DNA of 12,010 nt from SAR116 cluster bacterium (lineage in GTDB: Bacteria; Pseudomonadota; Alphaproteobacteria; Puniceispirillales; GCA-002684695): assembly GCA_002684695.1 (NCBI GenBank), contig NYVQ01000060.1, positions 10,969-22,978 on the forward strand. The letters run 5' to 3'. A program made the translations under genes and the position numbers. Positions 1 through 7,618 of this stretch are shown in pieces (within the stretch, counting starts at the first letter, position 1; each line of letters begins with the position of its first letter). The notes beneath the pieces were generated by a model. That model had not been told where the DNA came from, searched no databases, and saw only the letters and a list, made by a program, of their open reading frames with translations.

Positions 1-2774
1 TTAGAACGTCCCCCTATTCTATTCATTGCAATAGCTAGTGTAGAATGAGCTTCCTTGGATATAGATCCTAATGACATTGCACCCGTTGAAAATCTCTTAA
101 CAATTTCAGATATAGGCTCAACCTTATCTATATTGATCGGCTTGTTAAGTTTTTTTATTTCAAACAAACCTCTCAAATTCTTAAGTTTTTTAGTTTGATC
201 ATCTACAATAGCAGAATATTCTTTATAAAGTTTATAATTTGAACTTCTGACAGCGTGCTGCAAAAGGGTAATAGTTTCTGGCTTCCAAACATGCTCTTCC
301 CCTTTCACCCTAAAAGCTAAATCACCCCCCACATCAAGATCTTCATTTTGGAAATTATTACTATTGAAGGCCAAATGATGCCTAGATTTAACTTCTCTTT
401 CAATCTCTTCTAAAGAAACACCATCTACTTTATTAGCCGTTCCTTTAAAATATTTTTTTATAACATTATCCGCTATTCCTACAGCATCGAAAATTTGAGC
501 TCCACAATAAGATTGAAAAGTTGAAATGCCCATCTTTGACATCACCTTAAGCATACCTTTGCAAATAGATTTTATATATTTTTCGTAAGCAACTTTTTCT
601 GATGTTTGTATATTATTTTTTTTAATAATATTTGATATTGAAAGAAAACCTAAATAAGGGTTAACGGCCTCCGCTCCAAAACCTGCTAAAAGACATATAT
701 CATGAACCTTTCTAGCTTCACCCGTCTCAATAATTATACTAGACTTAGTCCTTAGGCCTTTTTTTATAAGATGATGATGAATAGCACTAGTTGCTAATAA
801 TGAAGGAATACTATAACTTTTATCATTAATCTTTTTATCTGATAAAATTAAAATATTAATATTATTCTTTTTAATTAGATTTTCGGCTTTTATGCAAATT
901 TGATCTATTCTTTTTTCTAATGAAAAACTATTTGAATTCACACCACAAGTAATGTCTAGTACATAAGATTTAAATTTTGCATTTGAATATTGTTCAATAT
1001 TTTTGAATTTTTCTAAATCTTGATTAGACAAAACAGGGTGATCAATTTCAATAAGTTTGTGCGATTTTTGTTGTTCATAATCTAATAAATTCATTTTAGG
1101 TCCAATAAAACCTTTAAGAGACATAACAATTTCTTCCCTAATAGGATCAATTGGAGGATTGGTAACTTGTGCAAATTTCTGAAAGAAGTAATCATTTAAC
1201 AGTCTTGATTTATCGGACAAAGAAGCCAATGGGATATCTCTTCCCATTGAACCAATAGGGTCTTGACCTTCCAAAATCATAGGCTCCAAAAAGAATTTTA
1301 GATCTTCTTTGGAGTATCCAAAACTTTTTTGTAGTTTAATTAAATTTTCTGAATTGTAATTATTATTTTTGGATTTAGTATTATTTTCCATAGATGACAA
1401 AGATATTCTAGATTTCATAATCCAATCTTTATAATTAAACTCTGAAGAGAGTTTGTCTTTTAGTTCTTCATCAGAAATGACTCTTTTTTCTTCCAAGTCT
1501 ACAAGAAGCATTTTCCCAGGTTGAAGTCTCCACTTCAATTTAATATCATTATTTTTAATTTTTGGTAAAACCCCAACCTCAGATGCCATTATCATTGTAT
1601 TATCATTTGTTACAATATATCTAGCAGGTCTCAAACCATTCCTATCTAGTGTAGCAGCAATTTTTCGACCATCAGAAAAAGCCATGGCAGCAGGGCCATC
1701 CCATGGCTCCATTAACCCTGCAAAATATTCATAAAAATACTTTCTATTTTTTTTAATCGTCTCATTTTTATTCCAAGCTTCAGGTATCATTAACATCATT
1801 GCATGTGTTATCGAATATCCTCCCATTACTAACATTTCAAGGGCATTATCAAATGCAGCAGAATCAGAAGGATCTTTTTCAATCACAGGCCAAATTTTTT
1901 CAATATCTTTCTTTAAAATCCTAGATGTTAGAGAATTCCTTCTTGAATTTATCCAATTAATATTACCGTTAACAGTATTGATTTCTCCATTATGGCATAA
2001 ATATCTAAAAGGTTGCGCCAATTTCCAAGAAGGAAATGTATTAGTAGAAAACCTTTGATGAAACATTGCCATGGCAGATTTAAATGATTTATCTTGAAAA
2101 TCTAGGTAATATTTTGATAAATTCGTGGCAAGAACCATACCCTTGTAAACTATTGTTCTTGTTGACAATGAAGGAATATAAAAATTATCCGAAAGCTTAG
2201 TTTCACGATCAAGGTAATCTGTTATTTGCTTTCTAATTACTAAAAGTTTCCTCTCAAACTCAGCTTCTGAAGATATATTTTTACCCATTTTGATAAAGAC
2301 TTGCTTTATAAACGGTTCATTTGATTTAACTGTTTCTCCTAAAACAGAACTATCAACAGGTACATCTCGCCAACAAATTAATTCTTGACCCTCCCCATAT
2401 ATAAATTTTTCGATTATTTTTAATAACTTTTCTTTTTTTTCCAAATTTCTTGGAAAAAACATCATACCAACTGCATATTCACCAACTGGAGGTAAACTAA
2501 TTTTATTTTTCATTAACTGTGCTCTGAAAAACTCATTTGGGATCTGAATGAGGATTCCAGCACCGTCCCCTGCTAAGGGATCTGCTCCGACAGCACCTCT
2601 ATGATCAAGATTATGAACGATCTCTAATGCTTGATGAATGATTGAATGTTTTGCAATATTATCAATATTTGCAATAAATCCAAATCCACAGGCATCCTTT
2701 TCATAGCTTGGGCTATAAAGTCCTTGTTCAGGAGGAAAACCTAAAAGGCTGTTATTTTCATGCAATATAGTCAT
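1..2774 (-). CDS. gltB: Glutamate synthase large subunit (GOGAT alpha chain), 5' part only
   Basis: GltB hydrolyses glutamine and passes the ammonia through an internal tunnel to 2-oxoglutarate, giving two glutamates; it works in the cytoplasm with GltD or ferredoxin. The reading frame is open from the ATG at 2774 to the left edge (924 codons; the family has about 1,500), so the C-terminal part is outside the window. Residues 1-28 form a propeptide ahead of Cys29 in DACGFG, the class II amidotransferase nucleophile. FHQRFSTN (238-245) and HNGEIN (from 261) belong to the same domain. The central domain includes PIGSMGRDIPLAS (from 506). The FMN-binding synthase domain begins near residue 890 with STGAMSLGSIS and is cut at the edge. 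The 3Fe-4S cysteines and the C-terminal beta-helix are not visible. No Shine-Dalgarno sequence precedes the start. gltD is not in the window. Family identity is very secure; the electron donor type cannot be told. Confidence 0.97.
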   Translation of the reverse strand, partial: MTILHENNSLLGFPPEQGLYSPSYEKDACGFGFIANIDNIAKHSIIHQALEIVHNLDHRGAVGADPLAGDGAGILIQIPNEFFRAQLMKNKISLPPVGEYAVGMMFFPRNLEKKEKLLKIIEKFIYGEGQELICWRDVPVDSSVLGETVKSNEPFIKQVFIKMGKNISSEAEFERKLLVIRKQITDYLDRETKLSDNFYIPSLSTRTIVYKGMVLATNLSKYYLDFQDKSFKSAMAMFHQRFSTNTFPSWKLAQPFRYLCHNGEINTVNGNINWINSRRNSLTSRILKKDIEKIWPVIEKDPSDSAAFDNALEMLVMGGYSITHAMMLMIPEAWNKNETIKKNRKYFYEYFAGLMEPWDGPAAMAFSDGRKIAATLDRNGLRPARYIVTNDNTMIMASEVGVLPKIKNNDIKLKWRLQPGKMLLVDLEEKRVISDEELKDKLSSEFNYKDWIMKSRISLSSMENNTKSKNNNYNSENLIKLQKSFGYSKEDLKFFLEPMILEGQDPIGSMGRDIPLASLSDKSRLLNDYFFQKFAQVTNPPIDPIREEIVMSLKGFIGPKMNLLDYEQQKSHKLIEIDHPVLSNQDLEKFKNIEQYSNAKFKSYVLDITCGVNSNSFSLEKRIDQICIKAENLIKKNNINILILSDKKINDKSYSIPSLLATSAIHHHLIKKGLRTKSSIIIETGEARKVHDICLLAGFGAEAVNPYLGFLSISNIIKKNNIQTSEKVAYEKYIKSICKGMLKVMSKMGISTFQSYCGAQIFDAVGIADNVIKKYFKGTANKVDGVSLEEIEREVKSRHHLAFNSNNFQNEDLDVGGDLAFRVKGEEHVWKPETITLLQHAVRSSNYKLYKEYSAIVDDQTKKLKNLRGLFEIKKLNKPINIDKVEPISEIVKRFSTGAMSLGSISKEAHSTLAIAMNRIGGRS

Positions 2775-2819
2775 AAATTTTAGCTGAATGTTTAACGTTT
2801 ATTTAATCAAATAAAAATT

Positions 2820-2825
2820 ATTATA
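2820..2825 (-). promoter_or_regulatory. Candidate -10 box for gltB
   Basis: The minus strand reads TATAAT here, 45 bases upstream of the gltB ATG. No good -35 match lies 16-18 bases further upstream. Instead the ATGCAT palindrome pair at 2838-2852 covers that position. In DNA this AT-rich a perfect -10 box can arise by chance, so this is a weak call. Confidence 0.3.
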
Positions 2826-2837
2826 CACTATTTAATC

Positions 2838-2852
2838 ATGCATTTTATGCAT
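2838..2852. repeat. Paired ATGCAT palindrome (6-3-6) in the gltB/uppP divergent spacer
   Basis: ATGCAT at 2838-2843 and again at 2847-2852, separated by TTT, together form a nearly symmetric 15-bp element. It lies where the -35 region of the candidate gltB promoter should be. It could be a regulator binding site or a chance palindrome. The rest of the 161-bp spacer (2775-2935) is AT-rich and shows no further clear element and no Shine-Dalgarno sequence for either gene. Confidence 0.45.
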
Positions 2853-2935
2853 ATTACATATTTTGGAAATAAATATTAGTTTATAAATACATTATTTAGT
2901 ATCTATATGTTTAAAATTTATAGTATTTTATCATC

Positions 2936-3736
2936 ATGTTGTCTTTTCAAAATTTAATTTTATTATCCTCTATTCAAGGATTGACAGAATTTTTACCTAT
3001 TTCATCGTCAGCACACCTAATTATTCTGCCAAGCATATCTAATAATCCAGATCAAGGGAGGGTTTTTGATGTTGCAGTGCACTTTGGTTCTCTCATTGCT
3101 GTGTTATTATATTTTTGGAAAGATGTCTTTAACATGGGATTAGGATTTTTATATTTAGGGTCAAAATCAAAAAAAGAATTAAGGCTGTTTTTTATAGTAA
3201 TTATTGCTAGCCTGCCATTAATATTTGTTGGATATTTTATACAAAAAAATAATTTTATATTCCTCAGGTCTATTGAAGTAATTGCATGGTGCACCCTAAT
3301 ATTTGGTATTATTCTTTTTTTAATTGATAACACATTTTTAAGAGTAAAAAGATTAGAAGATATAAATATAAAATCAGGGATTATCATTGGATTGTTTCAA
3401 ACAATTGCTTTTTTACCAGGCACAAGTAGATCTGGCATCACTATAACTGCTGGAAGATTACTTGGTTTTGAAAGGAGTTCAGCTACTAAATTTTCATTAC
3501 TTTTGTCTATTCCTGCAATTCTTGGAGCAACATCATTAGAACTTTATGATATTGTTAAACAAGAAAACTATGAATTAAGTATTAATATTCTTACAGCGTC
3601 ATTGTTTTCATTTATTTTTTCAATGTTATCTATTTTCTTTATGATGAAATGGATATCTAATTACTCTTTTACACCTTTTGTTATTTATAGAGTTTTACTT
3701 GGCAGTGTATTGTTATTGGCAATATATTTCTGGTAA
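2936..3736 (+). CDS. uppP: Undecaprenyl-diphosphatase (UppP/BacA)
   Basis: This integral membrane phosphatase turns undecaprenyl diphosphate into undecaprenyl phosphate, the lipid carrier for peptidoglycan and other envelope polymers. Overexpression in other bacteria gives bacitracin resistance. The 266-residue length is normal for the family. The first family motif, QGLTEFLPISSSAHL, spans residues 14-28; its (E/Q)xxxE element is Q14...E18, followed by His27. The second motif, PGTSRSGIT, spans 161-169 with the conserved Arg165. Several hydrophobic segments lie between and after these motifs, for example around 51-60, 85-101, 115-130, 186-200 and 220-240. The ATG lies four residues ahead of the first hydrophobic segment and has no Shine-Dalgarno sequence. 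The gene diverges from gltB and converges on the NDUFA9-like gene, so it is probably transcribed alone. A short palindrome (GGTAAA-G-TTTACC, 3732-3744) covers its stop codon. Confidence 0.95.
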   Translation: MLSFQNLILLSSIQGLTEFLPISSSAHLIILPSISNNPDQGRVFDVAVHFGSLIAVLLYFWKDVFNMGLGFLYLGSKSKKELRLFFIVIIASLPLIFVGYFIQKNNFIFLRSIEVIAWCTLIFGIILFLIDNTFLRVKRLEDINIKSGIIIGLFQTIAFLPGTSRSGITITAGRLLGFERSSATKFSLLLSIPAILGATSLELYDIVKQENYELSINILTASLFSFIFSMLSIFFMMKWISNYSFTPFVIYRVLLGSVLLLAIYFW

Positions 3737-3756
3737 AGTTTACCTCTCTAATTTTA

Positions 3757-4677
3757 TTAAAAATTGTTTAAATATTTTTGCATCTTAACTTCCATCAGTG
3801 ATGGTTTAATATTAAGATGTTTAAGTGATAAATGATCCGGATCATATTTAATTTTGACTTTAAATCTTCTTAATTGGTCAATAGTTATTAAAGGCTTAGG
3901 TAAAAACCCAAAAAAGAATGCAGGTAAAGATAACAACGCTATAGGAACGGGTAATAAGTAAATTTTCGTTTTTATATTTTTTTGAAAATATATCATTAAT
4001 TCTGACCAAGAATATGACTCAGATCCAAAAAATTCAAAAAATTTTCCATGGTAGTCAGTATTTTTAATAATAAAATCAATTCCCTGTGCAACATCTTTTA
4101 CATAAAGAGGGGAAAAAACTGCTTTGCTTTCTAATGGTATAGGAATTATTGGTAAAAATTTTATCATTTTTGCAAATCGAAAAAACAAACCATCATTTTT
4201 TCCAAACAATACATCTAACCTTATAATTGTTGTATTTTCAAAAATTCTCTGTACAGAATTTTCTGCAACACCCCTTGACCTTGAACTTTTACTGATAGAA
4301 TTTTTATCTGCCCAACGGTCAGAAATATGTATGAGGTGCTTAATTTTATATTTTTTTGAATATTTTGCAATTAATTCTGGCGCAACTATGTGTATATCCT
4401 TAAAATTTTGTTTGCCAAACTCATAAAATAAGGCAACCAAATTAATAATAATATCACATCCAATAATGAACTCTTCAACTTCTTTTTCATTATTAACATT
4501 CCCTGAAAAAGTAGAAACCTGACCTAGATTACCAATCAAATGAAGACTTTTATTTGATGGTGCATCCCTAGAAAATACTTTGATTTGATAATTTGATTTA
4601 CATAACTGTGAAACCAATTCAAGTCCTACAAAACCTGATCCACCAAAAATACCAATAATTTCATTTTGCATATTCAT
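3757..4677 (-). CDS. NDUFA9-type atypical short-chain dehydrogenase (NAD(P)-binding, complex I-associated family)
   Basis: A 306-residue protein with an N-terminal Rossmann fold: GIFGGSGFVG at 9-18 is the dinucleotide-binding GxxGxxG loop. The middle part (FGKNDGLFFRFAKMI, 158-172, then FSPLYVKDVAQGI, 188-200) resembles the NDUFA9 branch of atypical SDR proteins. Eukaryotic members are accessory subunits of respiratory complex I and bind NADPH without known catalysis; the role of bacterial members is poorly known. At the place of the SDR catalytic YxxxK the sequence is SSRSR (131-135), so both the Tyr and the Lys are replaced and redox catalysis of the usual kind is unlikely. A hydrophobic stretch (240-262) could touch the membrane. 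ATG 4677 is taken as start; an ATG two codons later is equally possible. Pairing with uppP is, from memory, common in alphaproteobacteria. The family call is solid, the function is open. Confidence 0.85.
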   Translation of the reverse strand: MNMQNEIIGIFGGSGFVGLELVSQLCKSNYQIKVFSRDAPSNKSLHLIGNLGQVSTFSGNVNNEKEVEEFIIGCDIIINLVALFYEFGKQNFKDIHIVAPELIAKYSKKYKIKHLIHISDRWADKNSISKSSRSRGVAENSVQRIFENTTIIRLDVLFGKNDGLFFRFAKMIKFLPIIPIPLESKAVFSPLYVKDVAQGIDFIIKNTDYHGKFFEFFGSESYSWSELMIYFQKNIKTKIYLLPVPIALLSLPAFFFGFLPKPLITIDQLRRFKVKIKYDPDHLSLKHLNIKPSLMEVKMQKYLNNF

Positions 4678-4702
4678 AAATATTTTGTTTAAAACTTTTA
4701 TT

Positions 4703-4715
4703 TATATATATATAT
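4703..4715. repeat. Short TA dinucleotide run, (TA)6T
   Basis: A run of six TA steps lies in the 101-bp divergent spacer between the NDUFA9-like gene and the RNase D-like gene. The spacer must hold promoters for both sides, but I see no convincing -35/-10 pair in it; TATGAT at 4740-4745 is the best -10-like word towards the plus-strand genes. The run may simply reflect base composition. Confidence 0.5.
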
Positions 4716-4778
4716 TCTTAAAAATAAAACTATCTAATGTATGATTTTTATATATGACAATTATTTTTATGGCAAAGC

Positions 4779-5399
4779 ATGGCAATTTTTCTTTATCAAA
4801 ATGACATTCCTGAAAATTTAAGATTTAAACACTCAATTGCCATTGATACTGAAACTATGGGTTTAAAAACTATTAGAGATAGATTGTGTTTAGTTCAAGT
4901 TTCAGATGGTGAAGGTAACGCTCATCTAATAAAGATTAATAATGGACATAACTCAAAAGCGAAACCTATAAACTTAATTAAAATTTTAAAAGATAAAAAT
5001 ATTTTAAAAATTTTTCATTTTGCTAGATTTGATCTGGCAGCTCTAGAATTTTATATTTGTAAGGTAGAAGGTCCTATATGGTGCACAAAAATAGGAAGCA
5101 AGCTCTCTAGAACATACACTGACAAGCACGGACTAAGTGATTTGTGCAAAGAGCTGCTTTCAATTGAATTATCAAAAGAACAACAGAGTTCAAACTGGGG
5201 AAGCACAAATATTTCAAAAAAACAACAAGAATATGCTGCTAACGATGTTTTATATCTTCACAAAATTAAAGATAAATTAGAGCAGTTACTTAATCAAGAG
5301 AACAGGTTAGGATTAGCTGAGAAAACTTTTTCTTTTTTAAAAGTTCGCGTTGATTTGGATCTTAAAGGATTTAGTGATTTAGATATCTTTTCACATTAA
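4779..5399 (+). CDS. rnd: RNase D-like 3'-5' exonuclease, catalytic domain only
   Basis: A DEDDy-type 3'-5' exonuclease that would trim RNA 3' ends, by homology to RNase D in tRNA maturation. All three exonuclease motifs are present: IDTETMGL with D23 and E25 (Exo I), FHFARFDLAAL with D85 (Exo II), and YAANDVLYLH with Y152 and D156 (Exo III). These four acidic residues bind the two metal ions. At 206 residues it is about half the length of E. coli RNase D (about 375) and lacks the C-terminal HRDC RNA-binding domains. Short forms like this are, from memory, usual in alphaproteobacteria. ATG 4779 is the first in-frame ATG after a stop at 4755. It lies 24 bases ahead of lptC on the same strand and probably heads that transcript. 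The link to LPS transport looks positional only. A DNA-specific or oligoribonucleotide substrate cannot be excluded. Confidence 0.88.
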   Translation: MAIFLYQNDIPENLRFKHSIAIDTETMGLKTIRDRLCLVQVSDGEGNAHLIKINNGHNSKAKPINLIKILKDKNILKIFHFARFDLAALEFYICKVEGPIWCTKIGSKLSRTYTDKHGLSDLCKELLSIELSKEQQSSNWGSTNISKKQQEYAANDVLYLHKIKDKLEQLLNQENRLGLAEKTFSFLKVRVDLDLKGFSDLDIFSH

Positions 5400-5415
5400 A
5401 CAATTTTGAATTAAT

Positions 5416-5419
5416 AGGA
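5416..5419 (+). promoter_or_regulatory. Shine-Dalgarno AGGA of lptC
   Basis: AGGA ends four bases before the ATG at 5424. It is one of few recognisable ribosome binding sites in this window and supports that start for lptC. Confidence 0.55.
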
Positions 5420-5423
5420 CCGA

Positions 5424-5990
5424 ATGAGACTAATTTATAAAACATCAACTCAAATGAGTATTTTGTTATTTTTGATAATAGTTAGTAGTTTCTATTGGTG
5501 GCAAACAGCTTTTTCTTCAAAAAAAATAAAAATAAATTTTAATGAATCTAATATAGTTCCAGCTTTAAATATTGAAGAAGCAAAATATACTGGTTATTCA
5601 AAAGATGGACAAAAGTTTTCAATTTCTGCAAAACTAATTTCTGAAAACACAAATAATAATTCAATTGTTAATATGACCCAACCTAAAGCCTCCATTGAAA
5701 CTGGAAAAAATACAATTTTACTCTCATCAAACATTGGAGAGCTTGATATAAACAAGAATCTAATATTTTTAAAAAATAATGTATCATTGGTCGACACACT
5801 AATGAATTATAAAATTTTAACTGATAATCTTAATGCAAATTTAAATAAAAGTGAGTTTTTTTCAGAAACACCGATACATTTTTTAATTCCTTCTGGGGAA
5901 ATAACATCTGAAAGTTTTATTTTTAAGAAAAATGAGCAAAAGATGCTATTTTCTGGTAAAAGTAAGTTGGTAATTAACAAATTATATTGA
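5424..5990 (+). CDS. lptC: LPS export protein LptC (inner-membrane bitopic subunit)
   Basis: LptC takes LPS from the LptB2FG transporter and hands it to LptA along a chain of beta-jellyroll domains in the periplasm. The 188-residue protein has a single N-terminal membrane segment (about 11-30, hydrophobic and ending FYWWQTAF), after which the chain should be periplasmic. The rest is rich in alternating polar and hydrophobic residues as expected for the jellyroll, with the LptC-like stretch ALNIEEAKYTGYSKDGQKFSI around 47-67. LptC sequences diverge strongly, so part of the evidence is position: it lies directly before lptA and lptB, and its TGA shares a base with the next ATG. Length matches the family (about 190). 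Confidence 0.87.
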   Translation: MRLIYKTSTQMSILLFLIIVSSFYWWQTAFSSKKIKINFNESNIVPALNIEEAKYTGYSKDGQKFSISAKLISENTNNNSIVNMTQPKASIETGKNTILLSSNIGELDINKNLIFLKNNVSLVDTLMNYKILTDNLNANLNKSEFFSETPIHFLIPSGEITSESFIFKKNEQKMLFSGKSKLVINKLY

Positions 5991-6772
5991 TGATGTATTA
6001 TACAGCAAAAAATTATCAAACTAAGTTTTTTATAATCTTCATAGTTAATTTGTTTTTTTTAAGCTCATCTTTTGCTGATGGAGTAGATTCAAATTCTTTG
6101 GAAATAACAGCAAATGAGAATTTGGAATGGGATCAAAAACAAAATAGAATTGTTGCACAAGGAAATGCCAAAGTTAAAACTAATAATTTTATAATAAATG
6201 CAGATGTTATTACTGGTTCATACATTGGGAAAATAGGTAAAGGAAATATTAAAAATTTAATTGCTACTAAAAATGCTAAGTTTTCCTCTAAAGAGACCAC
6301 CATTAAAGCCAATAAAATTGATTACGATTTTATAAATAATATTATTGATGTTAAAGGCAAGAACATAGAAATGGCTTTTGAAAAGGGCTTAATAATCTCT
6401 CAGAAAAGTTTAATATTTTATAATTTAGATAAAAAAGCATTGGTTGAAGGAAATGTGTTTATTAAGATTAATAATAAAGGAAATATTAAAGCTGAAAAAG
6501 TTTCAATTATAATAAATCAAAATGGTGAAGTGTCATCAGTTAAGGCTATTGACAATGTAGAAATTTTTTTAGATGGAATAGAACAAAATTTATTTTCAGA
6601 TGAAGCTATCTTTGATAATAGTGCCTCCAGAATTGATTTAATTGGAAATATTGTTTTATATTATGGTGCAAATTTTGTAAAAGGCGATAGAGCCTTCATA
6701 GACCTTAAAAATGGTATTAGTAAAATTTCGTCTGATAGCAAAAATAATGTGAGTGGAACTTTTACTAAATAA
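5990..6772 (+). CDS. lptA: LPS transport periplasmic protein LptA (OstA-like)
   Basis: LptA forms the periplasmic bridge that carries LPS from LptC to LptD. A signal peptide covers about residues 1-29: lysines near 8-12, a hydrophobic core, then SSSFA followed by DGVD as the likely cleavage site. The mature part starts with SLEITANENLEWDQKQNRIVAQGNAKVKTNNFIINADVI-type OstA repeats: strands with 'GNA/GNV' turns at several places, consistent with a beta-jellyroll. At 260 residues it is longer than E. coli LptA (185), with extra OstA-like repeats in the second half. Three starts lie next to each other: TTG 5987, ATG 5990 and ATG 5993. I chose ATG 5990 because it overlaps the lptC stop by one base (TGATG), a typical arrangement for translational coupling. 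The neighbours lptC and lptB fix the identity. Confidence 0.88.
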   Translation: MMYYTAKNYQTKFFIIFIVNLFFLSSSFADGVDSNSLEITANENLEWDQKQNRIVAQGNAKVKTNNFIINADVITGSYIGKIGKGNIKNLIATKNAKFSSKETTIKANKIDYDFINNIIDVKGKNIEMAFEKGLIISQKSLIFYNLDKKALVEGNVFIKINNKGNIKAEKVSIIINQNGEVSSVKAIDNVEIFLDGIEQNLFSDEAIFDNSASRIDLIGNIVLYYGANFVKGDRAFIDLKNGISKISSDSKNNVSGTFTK

Positions 6773-6791
6773 TATAAAAAAAGAAAAATAA

Positions 6792-7559
6792 ATGATTATA
6801 CAAGATGTCAAAAAACCAAAATTAGTTAAGGATTTAAATTGTCTTAAAGTTGATAATTTAAGTTCTTTTTATAAAAGAAAGAAAATATTAAATGATATTA
6901 GCATCCATGTAAAACAGGGAGAAATAGTTGGCTTATTAGGGCCTAACGGAGCAGGTAAAACTACTTGTTTCCAATGTATAGCAGGATTACAAGCAATTGA
7001 GCACGGAAATATTTCTCTTAACAATATAAATATTACTAGTTTACCAATTTTTAAAAGAGCCAGGCTTGGGCTCAATTACTTACCGCAAGAAACATCAATT
7101 TTCAGAGGGTTATCAGTTGAGCAAAATATTTCTTCCATTATACAAATCAATAGATCAAATGAAGAAAGAACAGATAATGAATTTTTAGATGAATTGTTAA
7201 ATGAGTTTTCATTAGACCATATAAGAAATGCATCAGCTGTGACGTTGTCAGGTGGACAGAAAAGAAGAGTAGAAATAGCAAGAGCACTTGCATCAAAACC
7301 AAAATTCATGCTTTTAGACGAGCCATTAGCAGGTATTGACCCTATAGCCTTGATTGATATCAAAAATATAATTTATAAACTAAAAGAGAAAAATATTGGA
7401 ATATTAATTACAGATCATAATGTAAGGGAAACACTTCAAACTGTTGATAGAAGTTATATTTTACATGATGGAAAAATAATTGCTTCAGGGTCATCTGAAA
7501 AATTACTAGAAGACACTCATGTTAGAAGAGTTTACTTAGGTGAAAAATTTAAATTATGA
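6792..7559 (+). CDS. lptB: LPS export ABC transporter ATPase LptB
   Basis: LptB is the cytoplasmic ATPase that powers LPS extraction from the inner membrane together with LptF and LptG (not in this window). All ABC motifs are intact: Walker A GPNGAGKTT (50-58, Lys56), Q-loop LPQE (Gln99), signature LSGGQ (152-156), Walker B FMLLDEP with D176 and E177, D-loop AGIDP, and the switch His209 in TDHNVRET. The stretch LPQETSIFRGLSVEQNI is typical of LptB. At 255 residues it is slightly longer than E. coli LptB (241) because about 17 residues precede the first strand of the domain; a later start is conceivable but no better ATG is evident. It follows lptA after 19 bases. In many alphaproteobacteria rpoN comes next, but here a ptsN-like gene does. 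Confidence 0.96.
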   Translation: MIIQDVKKPKLVKDLNCLKVDNLSSFYKRKKILNDISIHVKQGEIVGLLGPNGAGKTTCFQCIAGLQAIEHGNISLNNINITSLPIFKRARLGLNYLPQETSIFRGLSVEQNISSIIQINRSNEERTDNEFLDELLNEFSLDHIRNASAVTLSGGQKRRVEIARALASKPKFMLLDEPLAGIDPIALIDIKNIIYKLKEKNIGILITDHNVRETLQTVDRSYILHDGKIIASGSSEKLLEDTHVRRVYLGEKFKL

Positions 7560-7566
7560 GTAACTA

Positions 7567-7595
7567 TTGACAAAGTTAATATGATAATTTAATTA
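7567..7595 (+). promoter_or_regulatory. Possible promoter of the ptsN-like gene
   Basis: A perfect -35 word TTGACA (7567-7572) lies eight bases after the lptB stop. The -10 region 16-17 bases downstream (TTAATT or TAATTA, 7589-7595) matches only weakly. It would allow the ptsN-like gene to be expressed apart from the lpt genes. The weak -10 keeps this tentative. Confidence 0.25.
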
Positions 7596-7618
7596 GCCTC
7601 TTTTATTTAAGTAAAGTA

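Noticed and set aside
1..3. TAA on the minus strand at the left edge, as a stop of gltB
   Set aside because: It is out of frame; gltB reads CGT TCT AA- to the edge and continues outside, as also expected from the family length.
3732..3744. Palindrome GGTAAA-G-TTTACC over the uppP stop codon as terminator
   Set aside because: As RNA it gives only a five-pair stem with a three-base loop and no following U-run, so it is too weak to call a terminator.
4124..4426. Open frame on the plus strand, 100 codons, inside the NDUFA9-like gene
   Set aside because: Antisense shadow of a well-supported gene; no recognisable domain and no ribosome site.
4769..4804. Eleven-codon mini-frame starting at an ATG ten bases before the RNase D start, sharing ATGGCAA with it
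   Set aside because: Could be an upstream coupling peptide, but such short frames are expected by chance and nothing else supports translation.
5987..5989. TTG as start of lptA
   Set aside because: Two ATG codons follow at once, and ATG 5990 forms the common TGATG stop-start overlap with lptC.
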